Positions 9,848 through 18,187 of a stretch of DNA of 64,000 bases are shown in pieces (positions within the stretch are counted from its first letter, which is position 1; every line of letters starts with the position of its first letter). The notes beneath the pieces are model-generated. The model saw only the letters and a program-made list of their open reading frames with translations, searched no databases and had not been told where the DNA came from. The stretch is from an uncultured bacterium. Its GTDB lineage: Bacteria > Bacillota > Clostridia > Oscillospirales > Oscillospiraceae. Position numbers and translations under genes: made by a program. The DNA is taken from NCBI GenBank assembly GCA_947643715.1, contig CANRXB010000007.1:1-64000 (forward strand), in the 5' to 3' direction.

Positions 9848-10834
9848 ATGACGGAGGAGGGGATGGCCGTGGCGAGGGGAGCAGCATGTAAAAAAGCGAT
9901 CTTCATCAATTCCGAGAACATCGTCCTCAAGGACAAGCTCGAAAGGGCCGTGAAGCAGTTCGATGGCTCGTACAGCGTTTTCGTCGGCACGCGATCGGAC
10001 AACGACCTGTCGTCGCTGTGCACAGGGACCGGCGCGTCCTATCGTGATCACGACTACATCGTGTGGATCGATCCGGAGTCGATCTCAAAAAATGAGGTGT
10101 TCCGGAACTATACGGCGAGGCAGGACTACCATGTGTTCGACCTTTTGGAGAGGCGCGAGGTGGTGGAACGGGCGATATCGATCATGGAACAGGACAGCTC
10201 GATCGGCGCGCTCTCTTTTCCCGTGGACTACCTGCAAGCTTCCAATTGGGATCAATACGAATGCTGGGCCGATTATTTCAAGCTGGTGGAGAGATGGATG
10301 CGGGTCAACGACATCGATGTGGGCATCGATATCGACAGACCTCCGGTCATCACCGCGGACGGCTGCTGCGTGATCCGGACGAAGGCCATCTGGGACCTGG
10401 AGGAGCTCCGATTCAAGCTCTATAATACGCAGTTCCTGGCCTTCGCGATCGCCATCATCTGCCAGAAGAACGGTTATCTGCCCCAGTACATGCTGACCAA
10501 GCGGATCTTGATCAACAACAGCTTTGGATATGAGACCTATACGAGCTGGATGCCGGATGTGCTCAAGGTGAAAAAGGAGTATTACAGGCAGCTCACGCAG
10601 TACAACAAGGAGAACCAGGAGTATTTCGAGCAGACCCTGCAATGCTTGAGGGACCAATTGGCGCAGGCCACGCAGTGCCACAGCGAGCGGGAAGCCTATT
10701 TGGAGCAGGTGCAGCAGTCCTTGCAGGGGCAGATCGCCCAGCAGCAGGAGACGATCGCCCAGCTTGGAGCGGAGCTGGAAGCGGCCCGGAGCCGCGCGAC
10801 GCTGCGCGGCAGGCTCCGGCGATTGTTCTCATGA
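9848..10834 (+). CDS. RgpF C-module-like protein with glutamine-rich coiled-coil tail
   Basis: YSVFVGTRSD…YRDHDYIVWIDPES…IICQKNGYLPQYMLTKRILINNSFGYETY resembles the second half of CDS 10831-13263; Q-rich tail; basic C-terminus RGRLRRLFS. Confidence 0.6.
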   Translation: MTEEGMAVARGAACKKAIFINSENIVLKDKLERAVKQFDGSYSVFVGTRSDNDLSSLCTGTGASYRDHDYIVWIDPESISKNEVFRNYTARQDYHVFDLLERREVVERAISIMEQDSSIGALSFPVDYLQASNWDQYECWADYFKLVERWMRVNDIDVGIDIDRPPVITADGCCVIRTKAIWDLEELRFKLYNTQFLAFAIAIICQKNGYLPQYMLTKRILINNSFGYETYTSWMPDVLKVKKEYYRQLTQYNKENQEYFEQTLQCLRDQLAQATQCHSEREAYLEQVQQSLQGQIAQQQETIAQLGAELEAARSRATLRGRLRRLFS

Positions 10835-13263
10835 CCACGACCGAAAGAGAGGGGACCGGCTTGGAGCAGACGGGAAAGAGACATCACACCCATAGGATCG
10901 GCATCTTCTTCTACTATGACGGGGAGGACAAGGTGGACCGGTATGTCGGCGATCTGCTGGACGCGGCCTGCGTCGGGATCGACCGGCTGCTGGTGGTGAG
11001 CAACGGTCCTCTCGACGCGCAGGCCCGCGAGCTCTTCCGGCGGTACGCGGCGAAGGGCGACATCCTCGTGCGTGAGAACCGGGGCTTCGACGTGTGGGCC
11101 TACAAAGCGGGGCTGGATCGCTTGGGTTGGGAGGAGATCGGCGGGTACGACGAGCTGATCCTCTTCAACCACACCATCATCCCCGTCGTTCCCAGCTTCG
11201 CCGGTGTCTTTGAAAAGATGGAGGCCAGGCAGGAGCTCGATTTCTGGGGCCTGACCGCGCATCATGGCTCGCCCAATAAGGACCCGTTCCACGGACCATA
11301 CGGATATCTTCCGGTCCACATCCAGTCGCATTTCCTCGCTTTTCGCAGGAGCGTCACATCCGCCGCCTCGTTCCGGCGCTTTTGGGACGAGCTGGTCCCG
11401 ATCGAAAGCTATGAGGACTCTGTTTCCAGGTTCGAGAGCTACATCACCAAGTGGCTGGAGGACCAGGGCTTCCGCTGGGACGTCTACATAGATATGAGCG
11501 CCCTGGTGAAGTACACGCCGTACCCCCTCTTCGACCTGCCCGTATATGCGGTGCGCGACCATGGCGCGCCCGTCGTGAAACGGAAGGGGTTCGTGATGGG
11601 GAACGAGCATTTCCTGCTCTCCGGCAACGATCCCCTGGTGAGCAGGGAACTGCTGGACTACCTGCGGGCCGAAGGCCGCTGCGACACGGAAAAGATCTAT
11701 GACAATATCATCCGGACCGCGCCGCAGCGGGAGATCTTTGAAAGCGCTGGCATGATGTACCCGGTGTCCCAAAACGCCGGAACACCGGGGCGCAGGCCGT
11801 CGGCTGCGGTGGCGATCGTCGTGGGCCGGGGCTGGGAGCTCGAGCTGGCGTCGTTCAAAGAGCTCGTTTCCCTGTACTCGGTGTTCGTGGTGGCGGAGCG
11901 GGAGTGGATCGAAGCGTTTGGCGACAGGGTCCCGGCGGAGGTCGTCCTCACGCAGAGCGGGACGATAAGGCCCTCTGCGCCCGACCTGTTCACCGGCGCG
12001 CCGTTCGACTATCGGGACTATGAGTTCGTCTGCGTGATCGATCCGCACCAAAAAGACGCCCCCGACGGGACGGTGGAGGCGCAGCAGATATGGAACATGG
12101 GGCAGCTCGTCTTGGTGAGGGAGGCCGTCAGATTACTGCTCACTACCCTCCGGGGGGGGGTTATAGAAACGATGACGGAGGCGCCCCACGTCGGCCTGCT
12201 GACGATCCCGCCGCGTTCCCAGCAGCTCGATCGTTCCGAGCTGATACACCTCTGGAGGACGCACAGAGAGCGGATCCTGGAGCACCTTGGAGGGGTCGAT
12301 CCCGCAGCGTTCACGGAAAAAAGCGTTCCGATGTACATCCAGAGCGGCGTTTTTTGGCTGCGCACCTGCGCAGTCGCAGGAGACGCGGAGCGGATGGAAC
12401 GCTTCTATGAGGACCTGGACGATCCGCGTTGTTTCCATCTGTTCCTGCCGCTGCTGATCCAAAAGAACGGATCCCTGCCCGGTATGGTCTGCGATGAGTC
12501 CATTTTGATGAGCAGGTATTTTGAATTCGGATATGAGGTGCGGCAGATGTATGAGCTCTTGGGGATGAAGAACGAGATGGATCAGATCCGGCAGATATAT
12601 CTGTGCGAAAAGGACGAGCTGGACCAGATCCGGCAGATATACCTGGACGAGAAGGACGAGCTGGACCAGATCCGGCGGATATACCTGGGCGAAAAGGACG
12701 AGCTGGACCAGATCCGGCGGATATACCTGGACGAGAAGGATGAGCTGGGCCAGATCCGGCGGATATACCTGGACGAGAAGGACGAGCTGGACCAGATCCG
12801 GCGGATATACCTGGACGAAAAGGACGAACTGGACCAGATCCGGCGGATATACCTGGATGAAAAAGACGAGCTGGACCAGATCCGGCGGACATATCTGGGC
12901 GAGAAGGACGAGCTGGGCCAGATCCGGCGGATATACCTGGATGAAAAAGACGAGCTGGACCAGATCCGGCGGATATATCTGGACGAGAAGGCGGGATTGG
13001 AACAGCTCCGGTATGGATGCTTGGGCGAGCGGGAGGAGTTGGACCAGATCCGCCAGGCGTATCTCCGCCAGATGGACGCTTTGTCGGCGGCATTGCAGGA
13101 GTGCAGGGAGAGGACGGAGCGCAGCCTGACGGCCAGGGCCGGCCGGGCCTGCAAGAAGATCTGGGCGCGGCTGAAAAGGTGGCTCGGGAGAGCGGACCCG
13201 ACGCCGGCAGGGGCCGATGCGGGCGGGACGGGCCATGATGGGGACCCGGGCAAAGGAGCGTGA
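10831..13263 (+). CDS. RgpF-like two-module protein with 14-aa tandem repeat domain
   Basis: FFYYDGEDKVDRYVG…VVSNGPLD…NRGFDVWAYKAGLD…LILFNHTII; C-terminal (DELDQIRRIYLDEK)n. Confidence 0.8.
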   Translation: MTTTEREGTGLEQTGKRHHTHRIGIFFYYDGEDKVDRYVGDLLDAACVGIDRLLVVSNGPLDAQARELFRRYAAKGDILVRENRGFDVWAYKAGLDRLGWEEIGGYDELILFNHTIIPVVPSFAGVFEKMEARQELDFWGLTAHHGSPNKDPFHGPYGYLPVHIQSHFLAFRRSVTSAASFRRFWDELVPIESYEDSVSRFESYITKWLEDQGFRWDVYIDMSALVKYTPYPLFDLPVYAVRDHGAPVVKRKGFVMGNEHFLLSGNDPLVSRELLDYLRAEGRCDTEKIYDNIIRTAPQREIFESAGMMYPVSQNAGTPGRRPSAAVAIVVGRGWELELASFKELVSLYSVFVVAEREWIEAFGDRVPAEVVLTQSGTIRPSAPDLFTGAPFDYRDYEFVCVIDPHQKDAPDGTVEAQQIWNMGQLVLVREAVRLLLTTLRGGVIETMTEAPHVGLLTIPPRSQQLDRSELIHLWRTHRERILEHLGGVDPAAFTEKSVPMYIQSGVFWLRTCAVAGDAERMERFYEDLDDPRCFHLFLPLLIQKNGSLPGMVCDESILMSRYFEFGYEVRQMYELLGMKNEMDQIRQIYLCEKDELDQIRQIYLDEKDELDQIRRIYLGEKDELDQIRRIYLDEKDELGQIRRIYLDEKDELDQIRRIYLDEKDELDQIRRIYLDEKDELDQIRRTYLGEKDELGQIRRIYLDEKDELDQIRRIYLDEKAGLEQLRYGCLGEREELDQIRQAYLRQMDALSAALQECRERTERSLTARAGRACKKIWARLKRWLGRADPTPAGADAGGTGHDGDPGKGA
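12571..13074 (+). repeat. 42-bp in-frame tandem repeat, 12 units (units 2-10 nearly identical, outer units diverged)
   Basis: Units start at 12571, 12613, 12655, 12697, 12739, 12781, 12823, 12865, 12907, 12949, 12991, 13033; consensus DELDQIRRIYLDEK. Confidence 0.95.
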
Positions 13264-13267
13264 GACC

Positions 13268-14692
13268 ATGGAAAAGAAGGACTGGAAAAAGATATCGTTC
13301 CTCATGATCGGCGTGGTCATGGCGGGGATCTATCCGCTGGTGTTCCTGTGGACGGCCAACGCCGCTATGATCGTCCAGGTGGGCGGCATCCTGATGACGC
13401 TGGCCGGTCTGGCGGCGGCAGCGGCGGGGGCGTTCTTCCTGCTCGTTTGGATCGGCAAGAAGCCCTCATCGGCGGCGCTGGCGTCGTTCGTCCTGATCCT
13501 GCTGTTCGAGAACGGGGCGTTCCTGCACGAAGCCATGGTCTGGGCCGTCCCTCGGCTGCGCTATTGGCATACGGCCGCGCTGCTGGCGGTCTTTGGGGGC
13601 GCAGCCGCATATCTCATGTTCAAGCTCAAGGAGACCGCCGCGGACACGGTGGCGTTGGTCGTTTCCCTGATGTTCACGGCGCTGGTCTGCTTCAATGCGA
13701 TCGGGGCGGTCCCGGCCGCGATCTCGGCGCAGAGCGCCTCGACGCCGTCCGACGGAAAGACGCCCCAGGGAGAAGGGGAGACCGCCGGGCGGAACATCTA
13801 CTGGCTGCTGTTCGATGAATATTCCAGCGATTACGTGTTCCAAAAGTATTTCGACTACGACAACAGTGCGTTCACCGGCGCGCTGGAGGAGATGGGGTTC
13901 GATATCTCTCGCACGTCGGTGAATGAGTGCAACAAAACAGCCGTCATCACCGCCAATATCGCCAATCTGGGCTACGTCGCGGCGTATAGCGATGACAGGA
14001 CGGCACAGGAGGACTGGGCGCTGGTATTGGAGGCGCGTAAGTCCGGCGTGATCGTTCCGATGGCTGAAAGCCATGGATATGAAGTGGTGGGCATCGGCAG
14101 TGCCGATTACTATGGATATACGGGTGAACCTGTGGCGGCCAAGTCGGACAGCGGCGTGACCATGGATGGGGAAAACGTGCCGGTGCTGTTCTGGAAGCAG
14201 ACCATACTTTTCCCCTTTACGACGATCGACGCAGATGTGCAGGCCAAAACGATCCTGTCTCAGTTGAGATACCTCCAAGACCCGGAAAACATCCCAAAGG
14301 GGAACACGTTCGTCCTGTCGCACATCAATTCGCCCCATACACCGTTCTTGTTCGACCGGGACGGGAAGCTGCTGCCGGCGAACGTCTCGCGTGATGCGGC
14401 GTATTACATTGGGCAATGCCAGTTCTTGAATGGCGAGATCCTCAAGATAGTGAGGACGATCGTCGAGAACGATCCGGAAGCGATGATCGCAGTCATTTCG
14501 GACCATGGGCGAAGAGGCGGGGTCCCATATGACGATGATAGGAGGATCTATGCGGCCTTGTACGATGCGGGGAACGAGGTGGATATAGAAGGTCTGAGCG
14601 GTATGAACATCATGATCGAGATGCTCAATGGGGTGTTTGGGACGGACATCGAGCATGTCGAGCCCATCGTTTTGGAGGAGGTGTCCCATTGA
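13268..14692 (+). CDS. Membrane-anchored sulfatase-fold hydrolase/phosphotransferase
   Basis: Multiple N-terminal TMs, then NIYWLLFDEYSSDYVFQKYFDYDNSAF…ANIANLGYV…VISDHGRRGG. Confidence 0.75.
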   Translation: MEKKDWKKISFLMIGVVMAGIYPLVFLWTANAAMIVQVGGILMTLAGLAAAAAGAFFLLVWIGKKPSSAALASFVLILLFENGAFLHEAMVWAVPRLRYWHTAALLAVFGGAAAYLMFKLKETAADTVALVVSLMFTALVCFNAIGAVPAAISAQSASTPSDGKTPQGEGETAGRNIYWLLFDEYSSDYVFQKYFDYDNSAFTGALEEMGFDISRTSVNECNKTAVITANIANLGYVAAYSDDRTAQEDWALVLEARKSGVIVPMAESHGYEVVGIGSADYYGYTGEPVAAKSDSGVTMDGENVPVLFWKQTILFPFTTIDADVQAKTILSQLRYLQDPENIPKGNTFVLSHINSPHTPFLFDRDGKLLPANVSRDAAYYIGQCQFLNGEILKIVRTIVENDPEAMIAVISDHGRRGGVPYDDDRRIYAALYDAGNEVDIEGLSGMNIMIEMLNGVFGTDIEHVEPIVLEEVSH

Positions 14693-16053
14693 TGCGCAGA
14701 ACTGTGAAGATAGTATCGCTAGTCATCCTGGGGACTGTGTTCCTCCTGTGGATGACATGCTCGACCGAGCTGATCGCGCGATGGAGGAGCACTTCAAAGA
14801 TCGTGGAAATCGGACCGCTTGGTGAGGAAATGATGGGGCTCTCTTTTTATCAGGCTGCGAACTTCGAGCAATTGGATACGTTGTTCGACACCATGCGGTT
14901 GGAAGGGTATGTCTACAACATCTCACATGCCACCGATGACGAGGCGACCAGGAGCTTATTGCTGGCGTCGGAAAAGGGCTGTTATCAGATAGAGCTGGAA
15001 GAATTGGTGAACGTCGCGAAGATATATTACACCAAATTTGACGAGACACCGAAATCATACACTGGGTTCGGCCTGGACTTTTGCCCGCTGGGGCTGGAGG
15101 ACGGCTCGTATGAGCTGCTCCTCCAGGTAGAGGAGAACGGCACGCCTGTCACCCGAGTGCCAACGGGCTATGTGATCGAAAAGGTGGATGGCTATTCCAC
15201 CCTGCGATACCGGCCGTCCGATCCGGCGCCGGAGATCTTGGAGGCTTCGGGCTGGGCGAACGCGGGCATCGATCGATCGGAGCTGAGTGAGGACGGGACC
15301 TTGGAGCTGTCAGGCTGGGCCATCGTGGACGGGGTGGGCTCCACCGAGGAGACGAACGTCTTTTTAGAGGTGTCCAGCGGCGGGGAGGCGGTCGGGACCT
15401 TCAGCACGACGAAGGAGAACATCACCTACATCGCGGACTATTTCGGGAACGAGGGCCTGTATTCGGCGGGGTTCCGGGCGTGCGTCCCCGGCGTCTCGGC
15501 GGACGGCCTGGAGGTCAGGGTGTTCGTGGAGCATCAGGGCACGTTCTACAAGTGCTCGTATCATTTCGAGCCTGATGCCGGACTGGAGGGCATGGTGTCC
15601 GTATCGGATCTGACCGGGACGCCGGTGGAGGACGAGTGGGCGCAGACGCAGGCCGTAGAGATGGAGGACGTCCAGGAGGCCCTTGGCTGGGCGAACGCGG
15701 GGCTGAGCCGGTTCGAGCTGAGCGAGGACGGGACGCTGCGCCTGGCCGGCTGGGGGATCGTGGACGGGGTGGGTTCCGCCGAGGAGACGGAGGTCTATGT
15801 CCAGCTCTGCGATGGGACAGGCTCTTTGGGGACGTACCAGACGAAAAAGGAGCCTGCCGCCTATATCGCGGAGTATTTCGACAACGACGGCTATCAGATG
15901 TCGGGGTTCCGGGTCTCGATCCCCGGGGTCGGCACGAAAGAGGTGGAGATCAGGGTGTTCGTGGGATATCACGGTGGGATCTACCGCTGTGCGTACCATT
16001 TCGAGTACGATGAGGGCAGTGGAGGGCCGATCTCCGTCTCCGATCTGGAGTAA
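14689..16053 (+). CDS. Membrane-anchored extracytoplasmic protein with two tandem ~120-aa GWANAG domains
   Basis: N-terminal TM; GWANAGIDRSELSEDGTLELSGWAIVDGVGSTEET and GWANAGLSRFELSEDGTLRLAGWGIVDGVGSAEET copies. Confidence 0.75.
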   Translation: MMRRTVKIVSLVILGTVFLLWMTCSTELIARWRSTSKIVEIGPLGEEMMGLSFYQAANFEQLDTLFDTMRLEGYVYNISHATDDEATRSLLLASEKGCYQIELEELVNVAKIYYTKFDETPKSYTGFGLDFCPLGLEDGSYELLLQVEENGTPVTRVPTGYVIEKVDGYSTLRYRPSDPAPEILEASGWANAGIDRSELSEDGTLELSGWAIVDGVGSTEETNVFLEVSSGGEAVGTFSTTKENITYIADYFGNEGLYSAGFRACVPGVSADGLEVRVFVEHQGTFYKCSYHFEPDAGLEGMVSVSDLTGTPVEDEWAQTQAVEMEDVQEALGWANAGLSRFELSEDGTLRLAGWGIVDGVGSAEETEVYVQLCDGTGSLGTYQTKKEPAAYIAEYFDNDGYQMSGFRVSIPGVGTKEVEIRVFVGYHGGIYRCAYHFEYDEGSGGPISVSDLE

Positions 16054-16057
16054 AGGG

Positions 16058-16168
16058 GCCGATCTGGTCGAAGTGCAAAAAAGCAGATGTGCACAGAGCA
16101 TACTCTATGCGCATCTGCGATCGATGTCCCTCATGGCACGATACGATTACTTATTCGACCAGATCGGC
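16058..16168. repeat. Perfect 15-bp inverted repeat enclosing an inner 16-bp near-perfect hairpin
   Basis: GCCGATCTGGTCGAA (16058-16072) vs TTCGACCAGATCGGC (16154-16168); inner GCAGATGTGCACAGAG/CTCTATGCGCATCTGC (16083-16098/16103-16118). Confidence 0.85.
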
Positions 16169-16216
16169 AAAAATATAACCCCATATCTGAAATTTTTCGA
16201 CTAAGGGCAACATGAT

Positions 16217-16261
16217 CAAAAAGTATACTTTTTGCACACCTTGCCGAAAGGCAAGGTGTGC
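16217..16261. repeat. 18-bp palindrome fused to a 12-bp-stem GAAA-loop hairpin
   Basis: CAAAAAGTATACTTTTTG (16217-16234) directly joined to GCACACCTTGCC-GAAA-GGCAAGGTGTGC (16234-16261). Confidence 0.9.
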
Positions 16262-16312
16262 CATCCCTATTTTTGGATACGAGATATCCCGACGATCAGG
16301 AGGCGGTCTCGA

Positions 16313-18187
16313 TTGCTTGAGCAGATATTGGGCATGCCGTTGGGGCATGTGTTGAGCTGGTGCATCTCGGTATGCGGGAGCTACACGGCGGCCATCGTGC
16401 TGTTCACGGCGGTGACGAAGGTGGCGCTGTTCCCGGTGGCGATGTGGACGAACCGGAACGGGCTGAAGATGGTGGCGTTGATGCCGGAGCTGGACCGGCT
16501 GAAGATCGAGCACTACGGGGACAAAGAGGCGGTGGCGGAGCAGACCCAGGCGCTGTACCGCCGAGAGGGGTATCATCCCCTGGCCGGGACCGTGCCGATG
16601 ATCGTGCAGCTCGTGCTGCTGGTGGGCGTGATCGGCGCGGTACGGGAGGCGCTCGAGGGCGCGCAGAGCATGTTGAGCGTCTATCCCGTCCAGGCGGGCG
16701 GGGCGGCGCTGCTGATGCCTCTGGCGGCGGGGGGCGCCGCGCTGGTGCTGGGCCTGGCGCAAAACCGGCTCAACCCCCTCCAGCGGGAGCAGAGCAGGGC
16801 GTCCCAGTGGATGACCAACGGGCTGTCGATCGGGGTGTCGCTGGCGTTAGGGGCTTTCGTGCCCATGGGCGTGGGGGTGTACTGGATCGCCAGCAACCTG
16901 CTGACCATCGTACAGCAAGTGGCGCTCAACGCGCTGATGCCGCCGTCGCGATATGTGGACTACGAGAAGCTGGCCAAGAGCCGGCAGGAGCTGGCGGGGA
17001 TGGACGCGCTGTCGGCCCACGTGTCCAAGGAGGACCAGCGCAGGGAGAAGGAGGACTACAAGCGGTTCTTCTCCATCGCCAACAAGCACCTGGTGTTCTA
17101 TTCGGAGAGCAGCGGCTTCTACAAATACTTCAAGGGTCTGATCCAGGAGCTGCTCCGGCGCACCAACCTCACGATCCATTATATCACTAGCGATCCGAAG
17201 GACCAGATCTTCGCCATCGCCAAAGAGCAGCCCAGGATCCAGCCCTATTACATAGGTGAGAAGCGGCTGATCACCCTGATGATGAAGATGGACGCGGACA
17301 TGGTGGTCATGACCATGCCGGACCTGGAGAACTTCCACATCAAGCGCAGCTATGTACGCAAGGACATCGAATACGTCTACATGTTCCACTATCCGCTGAG
17401 CACGCACATGGTGCTCCACACCGGCGCGCTGGATCACTATGACACCATCCTGTGTGTCGGCCAGTTCCAGTTCGACGAGATCCGGTACTGTGAGAAGCTG
17501 CACGGTCTGCCGGAAAAGAAGCTGGTGGGGTTCGGCTACGGGCTGTTGGAGGACCTGCGTGACCAGTACGATCGGGATCCTCCTGCGCCCCGGGCGCGCA
17601 AAAAGATCCTGATCGCCCCATCCTGGCAGACGGACAATATCCTGGATAGCTGTATCACGGAAGTGCTCGATCAGCTTTTGGGGCGAGGTTATCAGGTCGT
17701 GGTCCGGCCCCATCCGGAGTATCTGAAGCGCTACCGCCCGCGGATGGATCGGCTGGTGCAGCGTTACGCCGGATATGAGGGCAGCGACCTTGAGTTCGAG
17801 CTGGACTTCACCAGCAGCCGGTCCATCTACGACTCGGACGTGGTGGTGACGGATTGGTCGGGCACGGCTTACGAGTTCGCGTTCGTTACGGGCAAGCCGG
17901 CGGTGTTCATCGATACGCCGCCCAAGATACACAACAGCGAGTACGATCGGTATCCGATGCAGCCGCTGGAGCTGACGCTGCGTTCCCAGGTGGGAGTGGC
18001 GCTGGGCACGGCGGAGCTGGACCAGCTCGCCGCGCGGGTGGAAGAGCTGCTCCAGCATCCGAAGGAATACGAAGAGAGGATCGGCCATGTGTTGGCGGAC
18101 ACGATCTCCAACTTCGGCAGCAGTGCCGGCGTGGGCGCTTCGTATATCATCTCACGATTGAAGGAGAGACAGCAACATGGACGCTGA
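16313..18187 (+). CDS. Fusion: YidC/Oxa1-type membrane insertase domain + CDP-glycerol glycerophosphotransferase (TagB/TagF-like) domain
   Basis: TTG start with RBS AGGAGG 9 nt upstream; N-part GSYTAAIVLFTAVTKVALFPVAMWTNRNGLKMVALMPELDRLKIEHYGDKEAVAEQT…YREGYHPLAGTVPMIVQ; C-part VVVRPHPEYLKRY and DSDVVVTDWSGTAYEFAFVTGKPAVFI. Confidence 0.88.
   Translation: MLEQILGMPLGHVLSWCISVCGSYTAAIVLFTAVTKVALFPVAMWTNRNGLKMVALMPELDRLKIEHYGDKEAVAEQTQALYRREGYHPLAGTVPMIVQLVLLVGVIGAVREALEGAQSMLSVYPVQAGGAALLMPLAAGGAALVLGLAQNRLNPLQREQSRASQWMTNGLSIGVSLALGAFVPMGVGVYWIASNLLTIVQQVALNALMPPSRYVDYEKLAKSRQELAGMDALSAHVSKEDQRREKEDYKRFFSIANKHLVFYSESSGFYKYFKGLIQELLRRTNLTIHYITSDPKDQIFAIAKEQPRIQPYYIGEKRLITLMMKMDADMVVMTMPDLENFHIKRSYVRKDIEYVYMFHYPLSTHMVLHTGALDHYDTILCVGQFQFDEIRYCEKLHGLPEKKLVGFGYGLLEDLRDQYDRDPPAPRARKKILIAPSWQTDNILDSCITEVLDQLLGRGYQVVVRPHPEYLKRYRPRMDRLVQRYAGYEGSDLEFELDFTSSRSIYDSDVVVTDWSGTAYEFAFVTGKPAVFIDTPPKIHNSEYDRYPMQPLELTLRSQVGVALGTAELDQLAARVEELLQHPKEYEERIGHVLADTISNFGSSAGVGASYIISRLKERQQHGR

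Noticed and set aside
12571-13074. CRISPR array
   Set aside because: Repeats are contiguous with no spacers, in frame, and encode a periodic peptide.
12311-13093. Long reverse-strand ORFs over the repeat array (e.g. GSGPARPFRPGISA… 260 aa)
   Set aside because: Antisense read-through of the 42-bp repeat in GC-rich DNA; no RBS/promoter and the sense frame is clearly coding.
14689-16053. Bacterial immunoglobulin/GW cell-wall targeting modules
   Set aside because: The GWANAG repeats do not match GW (SH3-like) or Big motifs I can recognise; left as an unknown domain.
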